DNA from: Aliitabrizicola sp031408575
Lineage (GTDB): Bacteria; Pseudomonadota; Alphaproteobacteria; Rhodobacterales; Rhodobacteraceae
Reading direction: 5' to 3'
NCBI GenBank assembly: GCA_031408575.1
Contig: JANNWS010000188.1
Span: forward strand, 1-19,022
DNA length: 19,022 bases
A model generated the notes under the pieces. It did no database searches, was not told the DNA's origin, and saw nothing but the letters and a program-made list of their open reading frames with translations. The translations under genes were made by a program, and so were the position numbers. Below, in pieces: positions 7,504-14,957 of the stretch. Position 1 is the stretch's first letter, and each line of letters opens with the position of its first letter.

Positions 7504-8706
7504 ATGACCGACGTTTTCATCTGCGACTATATCCGCACGCCCATCGGCCGGTTCGGCGGCAGCCTGTCCTCGGTCCGCGCTGATGATCTGGGCGCGGTGC
7601 CGCTGCGCGCGCTGATGGCGCGCAATTCGGGGGTCGATTGGGCGGCGGTGGAGGACGTGATCTTCGGCTGCGCCAATCAAGCGGGCGAGGATAACCGCAA
7701 CGTGGCGCGCATGTCGGCCCTCCTAGCGGGTCTGCCCGTCTCGGTAACCGGCACCACGATCAACCGGCTTTGCGGGTCGGGGATGGATGCGGTGCTGGTA
7801 GCGGCACGGCAGATCAAGGCGGGCGAGGCCGAGTTGATGATCGCAGGCGGTGTGGAAAGCATGTCGCGCGCGCCCTTTGTCATGCCAAAGGCCGACACGG
7901 CTTTCAGCCGCAACGCCGAGATCTACGACACCACCATCGGCTGGCGGTTCGTCAATCCGCTGATGAAGGCGCAATACGGCGTCGAGTCCATGCCCGAAAC
8001 CGGCGAGAACGTGGCCGAAGATTTCTCCATATCGCGCGCCGATCAGGATGCTTTTGCGCTGCGCTCGCAAGCCAAGGCATCGGCGGCGCAGGCCAACGAG
8101 CGGCTGGCGGCGGAGATCACCCCCGTGACGATCCCGCAGCGCAAGGGCGATGCGGTGGTGGTGGACCGCGACGAACATCCGCGCGCCACGACACTGGAGG
8201 ACTTGGCCAAACTTGGCACGCCGTTCCGCAAGGACGGGTCGGTGACGGCGGGCAATGCAAGCGGGGTCAACGACGGAGCGGCGGCGCTGATCCTCGCTTC
8301 CGCCGCGGCGGCGCGGAAATACGGGCTGACGCCGATCGTGCGGGTTCTGGGTGGGGCCTCGGCGGGGGTCGCACCACGGATCATGGGATTTGGCCCGGCA
8401 CCGGCCAGCGAACGGCTGATGGCGCGGCTTGGGCTGGGCCAGGCCGATTTCGATGTGATCGAGTTGAACGAAGCCTTCGCCTCACAGGGGTTGGCCACGC
8501 TGCGCGCGCTGGGCGTTCCCGATGACGACGCCCGCGTCAACCCGAACGGTGGGGCGATTGCGCTTGGCCATCCCTTGGGCATGACTGGCGCGCGGATCAC
8601 CGGGACCGCTGCGCTGCAACTGGCTTTCACCGGGGGAAAGCGATCCCTGTCGGCCATGTGCATCGGCGTCGGCCAGGGCATCGCTATCGCGCTGGAACGG
8701 GTCTGA
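7504..8706 (+). CDS. pcaF: 3-oxoadipyl-CoA thiolase
   Basis: This is the last pathway step: 3-oxoadipyl-CoA + CoA -> succinyl-CoA + acetyl-CoA. It is a 400-residue thiolase if translation starts at ATG 7504, which gives the standard PcaF N-terminus (VFICDYIRTPIGRFGG). ATG 7492 and an upstream codon at 7453 inside pcaJ are alternatives. Catalytic residues are present: Cys90 in INRLCGSGMDAV, the NEAFASQG motif, His356 in GGAIALGHPLGMTGAR and Cys386 in CIGVGQG. The SLSSVRADDLGAVPL segment near the N-terminus is typical of 3-oxoadipyl-CoA thiolases rather than general acetyl-CoA acetyltransferases. It follows pcaJ directly and shares its operon. Confidence 0.93.
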   Translation: MTDVFICDYIRTPIGRFGGSLSSVRADDLGAVPLRALMARNSGVDWAAVEDVIFGCANQAGEDNRNVARMSALLAGLPVSVTGTTINRLCGSGMDAVLVAARQIKAGEAELMIAGGVESMSRAPFVMPKADTAFSRNAEIYDTTIGWRFVNPLMKAQYGVESMPETGENVAEDFSISRADQDAFALRSQAKASAAQANERLAAEITPVTIPQRKGDAVVVDRDEHPRATTLEDLAKLGTPFRKDGSVTAGNASGVNDGAAALILASAAAARKYGLTPIVRVLGGASAGVAPRIMGFGPAPASERLMARLGLGQADFDVIELNEAFASQGLATLRALGVPDDDARVNPNGGAIALGHPLGMTGARITGTAALQLAFTGGKRSLSAMCIGVGQGIAIALERV

Positions 8707-8757
8707 GGGGTGAGATTAAGGCTGTATCAAAATGCAACACGAGGGAGGAGATAGATC

Positions 8758-9276
8758 ATGGCTGCACGTGTCTATGGCATGCATCACATCGGGATCACGG
8801 TGCCGGACATCAACGAAGGCATCGCCTTCTTCAAGGCCGTTTTCGGGGCTGTCGAAGTGTTCCGCACCGGAGCGTTCGATGTGGATGAGGCGTTCATGCT
8901 GCGCCGTTTGGGAACCCCAGCCCATACCCGCATCCGCGATCTGGTTTTCCTGCGCTGCGGTGCCGGAACCAATATCGAGCTTTTCGAATTCAGCGGCGAA
9001 GACAGTTCTGCCCGGCCACGGCGAAATTCCGAGATCGGCGGCACGCATCTGTGTTTCGAAGTGGAGGACGTGTTCGACTCCGTCAAACGCCTGCGCGCCG
9101 AAGGCATCGAATTTCTGGACGGTCCCAACACCGTGACTGAAGGGCCACTGGCGGGCTTCAACTGGATCTACTTTAACGCGCCGTGGGGGCAGTCCTTCGA
9201 AATTGCCAGCTTTTCTGCACTGGGGTATGAGAAAGCGACGCCAGAGCGCATCTGGCGGGCGAAGCCTCAGGGCTGA
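8758..9276 (+). CDS. VOC-superfamily (glyoxalase-fold) protein
   Basis: A 172-residue protein with two beta-alpha-beta-beta-beta modules. The four conventional metal-ligand positions can be picked out: His10 (MHHIGITV), Glu74 (NIELFEF), His97 (GGTHLCFEVED) and Glu148 (SFEIASF), so it is probably a metal-dependent enzyme. The fold family includes glyoxalase I, methylmalonyl-CoA epimerase and extradiol dioxygenases; the small size and single domain pair argue against a ring-cleavage dioxygenase. A strong GGGAGGAG lies 7-14 nt upstream of ATG. The gap to pcaF is 51 nt, so it is likely the last operon gene. It could be a lyase or epimerase acting on a pathway side product, but the substrate is unknown. 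Confidence 0.78.
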   Translation: MAARVYGMHHIGITVPDINEGIAFFKAVFGAVEVFRTGAFDVDEAFMLRRLGTPAHTRIRDLVFLRCGAGTNIELFEFSGEDSSARPRRNSEIGGTHLCFEVEDVFDSVKRLRAEGIEFLDGPNTVTEGPLAGFNWIYFNAPWGQSFEIASFSALGYEKATPERIWRAKPQG

Positions 9277-9315
9277 CACGGAATCAGACTGCATCTGTCC
9301 CACACAGATCCTGAA

Positions 9316-9348
9316 AGTGGGCGACTGCCAAGGGTGCGTTCGCCCACT
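9316..9348. terminator. Hairpin between convergent genes, possible bidirectional terminator
   Basis: AGTGGGCGA (9316-9324) is perfectly complementary to TCGCCCACT (9340-9348), giving a 9-bp stem with a 15-nt loop. It sits between the end of the catabolic operon and the end of the convergent TauE-like gene, where a shared terminator is expected. Neither side has a good T-tract. The rest of 9277-9476 shows no gene I can support. Confidence 0.45.
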
Positions 9349-9476
9349 CAACGAAGGGGGAAACGCTGCCAGAAGCTTCGCTTTCACCTGACCGATAGGG
9401 GGGGCAACGACGGTAGGCCTGACAATCCGCATGAACAATTCCCCGGTGTTCCTGCGCAATTGCTGCCAGGGTCAGA

Positions 9477-10280
9477 TCAACGTCCGAAGACTGCCTGAAG
9501 GAAAGCAAGGATCGGGTCGAACCCGAAGATCGCTTTGCCCAGAAGTTCAAACCCTATGATCAAAAGCGCCCAGGTGATGACCTTGTAGAAGGTCGCCTCG
9601 CTGACCATTCCGACCGTTTTCTTGCCGACATAAACCCCCACAATCGCCGGCACCATAAGATAGACCGCAGTCTCCAGGCTGCCAAGGTTGACTTGCCCCG
9701 TCATCCAATAGGGGCCAAGTTTTGCCAGATTGAGGATGGCGAACAGAATGGTCGTTGTGCCCGCATAGCTCAGCCGATCAAGCCGCAGCGGCTGCACGAA
9801 GGTCTGGTAGGGGGGTGCGCCCGCGTGACTGATGTAACTTGTGAAGCCGGCAAGACTTCCCCAGACAAGGCCAGAAAACAGTTTGGGTTCCCGCTCCGGG
9901 CCCGTACTTCCACGGCCCGTCAGCATATAGATCGCAAACATGATGCCGATGCCGCCAACCAGTCCGGTGATGATGTTGCCGCCGCCCGGAAGGTTGGCGT
10001 TGATCCAAGGAATGAACGCCCACCCGAGCCCGATGCCAAGCAATCCGGCCGGAATCATGATTTTGAGGACACGTTGGTCATAGCTGTGCCGATAGGTCCA
10101 CAATCCAAAGCCATCGCTGATGAGGTAGACGGGCAACAACAATCCTGCTGCCGTAAGCGGGTCAACCGCAAGGCTGAGCAATGGGACGCTCAGGTTGCCG
10201 ATCGCCGACCAACCGCCTTTGGAAAAGCCCACGATCCATGCAACCAGAACAGCCACGCACCAGAATTCCCAACCCTGCAA
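9477..10280 (-). CDS. TauE/SafE-family membrane permease
   Basis: A 267-residue polytopic membrane protein of the sulfite exporter TauE/SafE family, which exports sulfite, sulfoacetate or other small organic anions. Hydrophobic segments include EFWCVAVLVAWIVGFSKGG at the N-terminus (the FSKGG motif is characteristic), AAGLLLPVYLISDGFGLW, the central GLVWGSLAGFTSYISHAGAPP stretch (the HAGGPP-like family hallmark) and the C-terminal VITWALLIIGFELLGKAIF. The frame is open far upstream into the neighbouring IS element, but TTG 10280 is the best start: GAGGA lies 6 nt upstream and the family N-terminus begins there. It converges on the operon. Substrate unknown. An IS end lies only about 80 bp upstream, so its native promoter may be lost or replaced. 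Confidence 0.85.
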   Translation of the reverse strand: MQGWEFWCVAVLVAWIVGFSKGGWSAIGNLSVPLLSLAVDPLTAAGLLLPVYLISDGFGLWTYRHSYDQRVLKIMIPAGLLGIGLGWAFIPWINANLPGGGNIITGLVGGIGIMFAIYMLTGRGSTGPEREPKLFSGLVWGSLAGFTSYISHAGAPPYQTFVQPLRLDRLSYAGTTTILFAILNLAKLGPYWMTGQVNLGSLETAVYLMVPAIVGVYVGKKTVGMVSEATFYKVITWALLIIGFELLGKAIFGFDPILAFLQAVFGR

Positions 10281-10346
10281 GATACATCCTCGTTGACTGT
10301 GTGGGGTAGTTGCCACATGGCGGATTTGCACAATAGCATCTATCGT

Positions 10347-10361
10347 GTTGATAATGACAAC
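10347..10361. promoter_or_regulatory. Imperfect palindrome upstream of the TauE-like gene
   Basis: GTTGATAATGACAAC has matching outer arms (GTTG...CAAC) and lies about 67 bp before the TTG start, ending exactly where the IS5-type inverted repeat begins. The T-N11-A shape could be a LysR-type operator. No partner regulator remains in the window. Weak evidence. Confidence 0.2.
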
Positions 10362-11407
10362 TCTGTTGCACAAATCGCCTGAGTTCCGGACTTCCCCTTT
10401 CCCCGGACAGACTAATCCCAAGGCTTCAGTGACGGGTAAGCCGAGGGCTGGAAAGCCGTTCAGGGCGGCAACCTAGACCTGGAGTTCGGCAACCTGGCGG
10501 TCGAAGTCTCGTGCCAGGAGGCGTTGGCCCAGCAGTTTGACGCAATGCATCTTCGTATCGACGCGGCTCCGGCGGTGATCGCCGCTCCATCCTCGCCAGA
10601 TGGTTCGTCCGACGCGTTTCGATGTTCGCAGGATCTATTTTTTGGGCGGCTGCCCCGGCGGTGTCGGGTTTCCTGGGTTTGGCGTTCCTGCGGGGCGGGA
10701 TGATCGCGGCCGCGCCTCTGGCGACGATGGCCTCATGGCACTTGCGCGTATCGAAGGCGCCGTCGGCGATGACGCTACCAATCTCCTGATCGGGTGGGGT
10801 CTGGTCGAGCAGTTCAGGCAGAATGGGCGCATCGCCCGTGTCGCTGGTGATGAACTTGGCGATCCGGATTTCCAGTGTTTGCTCGTCGATCCCGATGTGG
10901 ATCTTGCGCCAGACCCGCTGTTTCGTGCCGCCAAGTTTGCGGGCGCTCCACTCTCCTTCGCGCTCGACCTTGATGCCGGTGCTTTCAATCAGCAGGTGGA
11001 GCGGGCCGTCCGATCCGCGGTAGGGAATGTTGACCTTCAGGGACTTCTGCCGCCGTGACAGCGTGCTGAAGTTCGGCACAGTCCAATCGAGCCTGATCAG
11101 CCGCAGGAGGCTGTGGACAAATCCTGTCGTCCGCCTAAGCGCCATCCCGAACAGCACCTTAATCGTCAGGCAAGTCTGGATCGCCGTGTAAGTAAAGTCG
11201 CGTTCGCGGCAGCGCTTACCGGTCGGCGCGGCCACCCTGGTCATGGCGGGATCGAACCAGATCGTCAGCGAGCCTCGGCGCTTGAGCGCTTCGTTAAAGT
11301 CCGACCAGTTCCTGGTCTTATAGGTCGGGGGTGTGGGTCTGCTCATGTATCCCAGCGACTCCGCTGAATTCACGAGATGAATCCCTCAAGAAATATGTGC
11401 AACAGAG
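10361..11407 (-). mobile_element. Decayed IS5-family insertion sequence
   Basis: The ends share the inverted repeat CTCTGTTGCACA (10361-10372) and its complement (11396-11407), a terminal sequence seen on many proteobacterial IS5-family (IS903-like) elements. The element is about 1.05 kb, the normal size, and contains one degenerate transposase gene. No convincing target duplication is visible: the left flank ends ATAATGACAA and the right flank begins CTGATCCCAA. That suggests later recombination or decay of one end. Confidence 0.8.
10426..11346 (-). pseudogene. IS5-family transposase, frameshifted
   Basis: From ATG 11346 (MSRPTPPTYKTRNW) the protein matches the IS5/IS903-type DDE transposase layout as far as about RNAKPRKPDTAGAA. 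Around the A6 run (complement of 10638-10643) the frame is lost. Reading the other frame restores ILRTSKRVGRTIWRGWSG, then the usual HRRSRVDTKMHCVKLLGQ region and its DDE glutamate segment. The restored frame has a TAG at the shift point (complement of 10635-10637) and another near the end (complement of 10473-10475). The first catalytic segment reads LLIESTGIKV, where Asp is normal (LLVDSTGIKV). It is therefore very likely inactive. A programmed frameshift is unlikely because shifting meets a stop immediately. Confidence 0.8.
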
Positions 11408-11430
11408 CTGATCCCAAACATGGCCGAGCA

Positions 11431-11625
11431 TTAGGATAGAAGGAATAGAGCCACAGAGATAATGAACCAGATGGCAACAATTATTGACCAATTAATCCGA
11501 AGAAACTGGAGAACATTGGGTGAGGTAAATGGGCTTGGGGAATCCAGAGTCCAATGGAAGCCTTCGCTCAGACCTTCGCGATCAGCCTTCTTCTTTGAAA
11601 TTTCTTCGGCCATATCCTCTACCAA
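11431..11625 (-). CDS. Possible small single-pass membrane protein
   Basis: A 60-64 residue frame in an AT-rich stretch. A charged N-terminal half (MAEEISKKKADREGLSEG) is followed by one hydrophobic C-terminal segment (WSIIVAIWFIISVALFLLS), a plausible tail anchor or small membrane protein. Candidate starts are TTG 11625 or ATG 11613; neither has a well-spaced ribosome binding site, although AAAGGAGAT occurs about 50 nt further upstream. I recognise no family. It could equally be the remnant C-terminus of a larger gene. Base composition differs from everything around it. The rest of 11408-11882 shows no further gene I can support. Confidence 0.3.
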   Translation of the reverse strand: MVEDMAEEISKKKADREGLSEGFHWTLDSPSPFTSPNVLQFLRINWSIIVAIWFIISVALFLLS

Positions 11626-11882
11626 CTTTCGATCTGGAATTGCTTTCTATCCTTCTCATTCAATGATGAAATGGATCTCCTTTAACTTTTCATTTTTTCT
11701 CCATACCCCTCGAACAGACGCAAATCCGTGGGCCATCGCGATGTTCCGGCTGTTACCTTTTGCTATGGCACATACTGGATCGCCCCGAGCGGCCGGTCTA
11801 AAAATTGCAACGGCAGTACGCTGCGACTGATGTCGAGTATGCGAACCGAGCTGCCACTTGACGTGACAAAGCCGAATTTGTC

Positions 11883-12117
11883 TTACCCATTTGGTTCCCC
11901 CAGACTGAGCACATGGTGAACGCAACTGCGAATATGTTCGGACAAGATTGAAATTGCCTCAGAAGCGTTCCGATTGAGGGAGGCTTGCAAGAGTGCCTCA
12001 GGTTCTTTGCGCGATGCGCCAAGCGATCCTCTCACGATGATCTGGTATCGCTGGTATTTGTCAAGTACCTCGGCATGGGTGCGCATCAGGACGCACGATC
12101 TACTGCCGCCACACGCG
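11883..12117 (-). pseudogene. C-terminal fragment of a GntR-family (FCD domain) regulator
   Basis: The last 75 or so residues of this frame resemble the C-terminal helices of an FCD ligand-binding domain. NACGG is followed by a helix ending HAEVLDKYQRYQIIV, then EPEALLQASLNRNASEAISI and LSEHIRSCVHHVLSLG. This is the pattern of GntR/FadR-type regulators, where the EHxALL...A helix ends the domain. The DNA-binding domain and the start of the FCD domain are absent: upstream the frame runs directly into phage portal sequence. The boundary, about 12105-12135, is estimated by eye. It is a dead fragment, but may mark the former site of a regulator gene before the rearrangement. Confidence 0.55.
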
Positions 12118-12548
12118 TTGGTGATCTTCAGCGCCAGGATATCCCCCGCCTCCACCATTTCCCGGACGGCGAGGTTCAGAAGCCCGTGGAAGTCGGTGTG
12201 TCCATAGAAGTCGCAACTGGCCGAGAACGACCGCCACAACGCATCCACCCGCTTGTTCATCGCCTTATTCCCGCTCGCCGCCCGGGGCCGGATGCCAGGC
12301 CCGACGATATTGTTGACGAGGACCAGCACCGTTTGGGCGGCCAGGGCGTTGTTGCGCACCAGATCGCGCGAGCGATCGCGCAGCACGGGTCCTGCGGCCG
12401 CGATCTCGGCATCTGCCGAGGCATTGCTGCCGCGCCAGCCTTCGGTGATCCGGGTCTTGCCCCCCGCCTTACAGCCCCGCCGCAGATTGGCGATCGCCAC
12501 CTTCCCCGCATAACGGGCTGCAGCCCGGCGCGGCACGACGAAGGCCAT
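12118..12548 (-). pseudogene. N-terminal fragment of a lambda-type phage portal protein
   Basis: From the candidate ATG at 12548 (MAFVVPRRAAARYAG) the frame shows the start of a GpB/lambda-family portal protein: TEGWRGSNASADAEIAAAG, then LRDRSRDLVRNNALAAQTV, VLVNNIVGPGIRPRAASGN, and ALWRSFSASCDFYGHTDFHG ending MVEAGDILAL. These segments match the conserved N-terminal third of portal proteins of mu- and lambda-like tailed phages of Rhodobacterales. The remaining two thirds are missing and the frame passes into the GntR fragment. It is a prophage remnant with no other head gene in the window. The 130 bp between this start and the IS256-A end (12549-12677) is open in the same frame but not recognised. 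Confidence 0.65.
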
Positions 12549-13608
12549 TGCCGAGTCGATCGCCCCCCAGGGCACGCCGTCCGGCCCATTTTGGTTCCCG
12601 GCCGTAATCCCCTCCAAAACGTCGCAAAGCACCCGACGGGCGCGGGGTGCCCGGCAATTCTCGCGGCCAATTCCGCCGGTAGTGTCCGATGACGTGGTGG
12701 AAATTGTCTTTGTGCTGGCGGCGTAACCGGGGTGGCCGTCTAGGACGTCGGTTTTTGGTGGAGTTGCAAGCTTCAACCACTAACCGAGGAGACCCCGATG
12801 ACCGAGACCAACATGCCCTTGATCGAGCTTTTGCAAAAGCATGATGAGGGCGATTTTCTGCGCGCCGTGACCGAGGCCGTGCTTCAGACCCTGATGAAGC
12901 ACGACGTTGAGGGCATGATCGGCGCTGGCCGCTATGAACGCGGCGAGAGCCGCCAGACCTATCGCAACGGCTATCGCGATCGCGAACTCAAGACCCGGAT
13001 GGGGTCCTTGAACCTGCGTGTGCCAAAGTTAAGGCAGGGCTCATATTTTCCAGGCTTCCTCGAGCCGCGCCGAACGTCCGAGAAGGCCCTGGTGGCTGTC
13101 ATTCAGGAGGCGTGGATCGGTGGCGTCTCGACGCGCAAGGTTGACGACCTGGTGCAGGCCATGGGGTTGTCGGGCATCTCCAAGAGCACGGTGTCGAAGC
13201 TTTGCAAGGACATAGATGATCGGGTGCATGAGTTCCTCGACCGCCCCCTTTCCGGGGAATGGCCCTATCTTTGGCTGGACGCGACCTATCTGAAGGTGCG
13301 CGAGGGCGGGCGGATTATCTCGGTCGTGGCGATAATCGCTGTGGCGGTGAACACGGACGGACGGCGTGAGATCATCGGCCTGACTGTCGGCCCCTTGGAA
13401 GCCGAGACCTTCTGAACCGAGTTCCTTCGCAGCCTGAAGGCTCGCGGACTCGACGGCGTGAAACTGGTGATCTCAGAGGCGCACACCGGGCTGAAAGTGG
13501 CGATCCGGCGGGTGTTCGACGCGACCTGGCAGTGGTGCCGCGGTCACTGGATGCGCAACGCTCTCGCGCATTTGCCCAAGGGGCAGCACACCGTCGTTGC
13601 CGCCGCGA

Positions 13609-13616
13609 TCCGGCAG
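13609..13616. repeat. Target-site duplication of IS256 element B, left copy
   Basis: TCCGGCAG lies directly before the left inverted repeat of element B and recurs directly after its right end at 14950-14957. Eight bases is the usual IS256-family target duplication length. Confidence 0.8.
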
Positions 13617-14949
13617 GAGAGTGTCCGACCTTCTGTGTATCTGTGATCTGGTCCATGCTTCCTGAGAGGAGCAAGGACGATGACGATTTCGAACGACCTG
13701 CTGGACGAGTTGCTGAAGGGCTGCAAGCGGCCTGTGGATTTGCTGGGCGATGCCGGTCTGATGAAGGAGCTGAAGGTCCGGCTGATGGAACGGATGTTGG
13801 GGGCCGAGTTGACCTCGCATCTGGGCTATGAGCCTGGCGCGGAACCACCGCCCGAACAGACCAACCGCCGCAACGGGGTTGCGACGAAGCGGGTGAAGGG
13901 CTCGGACGGCGAAGTGCCGCTGGCCGTGCCGCGCGACCGGGAGGGCAGCTTCGAGCCCGAGTTGGTGAAGAAGGGCCAGACCCGGATCGACGGGGTGGAT
14001 GACAAGATCATCGGGCTCTATGCCGCCGGTCTGTCTGTGCGCGACATCCAGGCTCATCTCGAGGATCTTTACGGCCTGCGCGTTTCGCCCGACTTGATCA
14101 GCCGCGTCACCGATGCCGTGCTGGATGAGGTCCGCGAGTGGCAGCACCGGGCGCTGGACCGGATGTATCCCATTGTGATGTTTGACGCATTGCGTGTGAA
14201 GATCCGTGATGCCGACAGCAGAATGGTCAAGAACAAGGCAGTTTACATCGCCCTCGGCGTCACCCGGGAGGGGGAGCGCGAGGTGCTTGGCCTTTGGATC
14301 GCCGACAACGAGGGGGCCAAGTTCTGGCTGTCGGTGATGAATGAACTGCGCAACCGGGGAGTTCAGGATATCCTGATTGCCGTCGTGGACGGGCTGAAGG
14401 GCTTCCCCGAGGCGATCACTGCGGCCTTCCCAGAGACGACGGTCCAGACCTGTATCGTGCATCTCATCAGGCATTCGATGAACTTCTGCAGCTGGAAAGA
14501 CCGCAAGGTGGTGGCCGCCGACTTGCGCCCGATCTACGAGGCACCGACCGCCGAGGAAGCCGCCCACCAACTGGACACCTTCGAGGCCAAATGGGCCGGG
14601 AAATACCCCTCGATCGCCCCAGCCTGGCGCCGGGCATGGGCCGAGGTCACGCCGTTCTATGCCTTCAGCGCCGCGATCCGGAAGATCATCTACACCACAA
14701 ATGCCGTGGAATCGCTGAACCGGGTGCTGCGGAAAACGCTGAAGACCAAAGGCTCGTTCCCGACCGAGGAGGCCGCAACGAAGCTGATCTTCCTGGCCAT
14801 CCGCAACTTCGAAAAGGGCGGCCGCGCGGTCAGAGAATGGGTTGCGGCCCGCAATCAGCTGGCCATAATGTTCACTGGGCGCTTCGACGCCTGACCGTAT
14901 CTGAAAACCGCATGGGCAAGATCAGATACACAGAGTTTCAGACACTCCC
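13617..14949 (+). mobile_element. IS256-family element B, intact
   Basis: A 1333-bp element inserted in the transposase gene of element A in the same orientation. Terminal inverted repeats of 27 bp agree at 22 positions: the left begins GAGAGTGTCCGA, the complement of the right begins GGGAGTGTCTGA, and both share TCTGTGTATCTG internally. It is flanked by an 8-bp TCCGGCAG duplication. One uninterrupted transposase gene fills it. It is the youngest insertion in this block. Confidence 0.92.
13680..14894 (+). CDS. IS256-family transposase B
   Basis: A 404-residue full-length DDE transposase of the IS256 (mutator/MULE-like) family that catalyses movement of element B. The N-terminal DNA-binding part includes ERMLGAELTSHLGYEPG and TNRRNGVATKRVKG. 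The catalytic core has the first Asp in YPIVMFDALRVKIRD, the second in IAVVDGLKGFPEAI, the C/H motif in TVQTCIVHLIRHS and the final Glu in IYTTNAVESLNR. No stop or frameshift interrupts it, in contrast to element A. GAGAGGAG lies about 10 nt before ATG. Likely functional, judged from sequence only. Confidence 0.95.
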   Translation: MTISNDLLDELLKGCKRPVDLLGDAGLMKELKVRLMERMLGAELTSHLGYEPGAEPPPEQTNRRNGVATKRVKGSDGEVPLAVPRDREGSFEPELVKKGQTRIDGVDDKIIGLYAAGLSVRDIQAHLEDLYGLRVSPDLISRVTDAVLDEVREWQHRALDRMYPIVMFDALRVKIRDADSRMVKNKAVYIALGVTREGEREVLGLWIADNEGAKFWLSVMNELRNRGVQDILIAVVDGLKGFPEAITAAFPETTVQTCIVHLIRHSMNFCSWKDRKVVAADLRPIYEAPTAEEAAHQLDTFEAKWAGKYPSIAPAWRRAWAEVTPFYAFSAAIRKIIYTTNAVESLNRVLRKTLKTKGSFPTEEAATKLIFLAIRNFEKGGRAVREWVAARNQLAIMFTGRFDA

Positions 14950-14957
14950 TCCGGCAG
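14950..14957. repeat. Target-site duplication of IS256 element B, right copy
   Basis: TCCGGCAG immediately follows the right end of element B and is identical to 13609-13616. Past it, the transposase frame of element A resumes with two extra bases relative to the expected junction, a small additional lesion. Confidence 0.8.

Noticed and set aside
9284..9550. Minus-strand 88-codon frame with a stretch faintly recalling an IS66 transposase
   Set aside because: The resemblance is limited to a few residues, and the frame overlaps the TauE-like gene and a hairpin; not supportable as a gene.
10635..10643. Programmed frameshift at the A6 run in the IS5 transposase
   Set aside because: The downstream homologous frame begins with TAG right at the run, so a slip would stop at once; a decayed gene explains it better.
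11656..11925. Minus-strand 89-codon frame in the AT-rich stretch
   Set aside because: It overlaps the end of the GntR fragment in another frame and has no family resemblance or ribosome binding site.
13413..13415. TGA in transposase A as selenocysteine or recoded Trp
   Set aside because: Neighbouring genes use TGA as a normal stop and the same gene carries other inactivating lesions.
13473..14570. Antisense frame of 365 codons over the IS256-B transposase
   Set aside because: The plus-strand frame is a full-length transposase with catalytic residues, so the antisense frame is a shadow.
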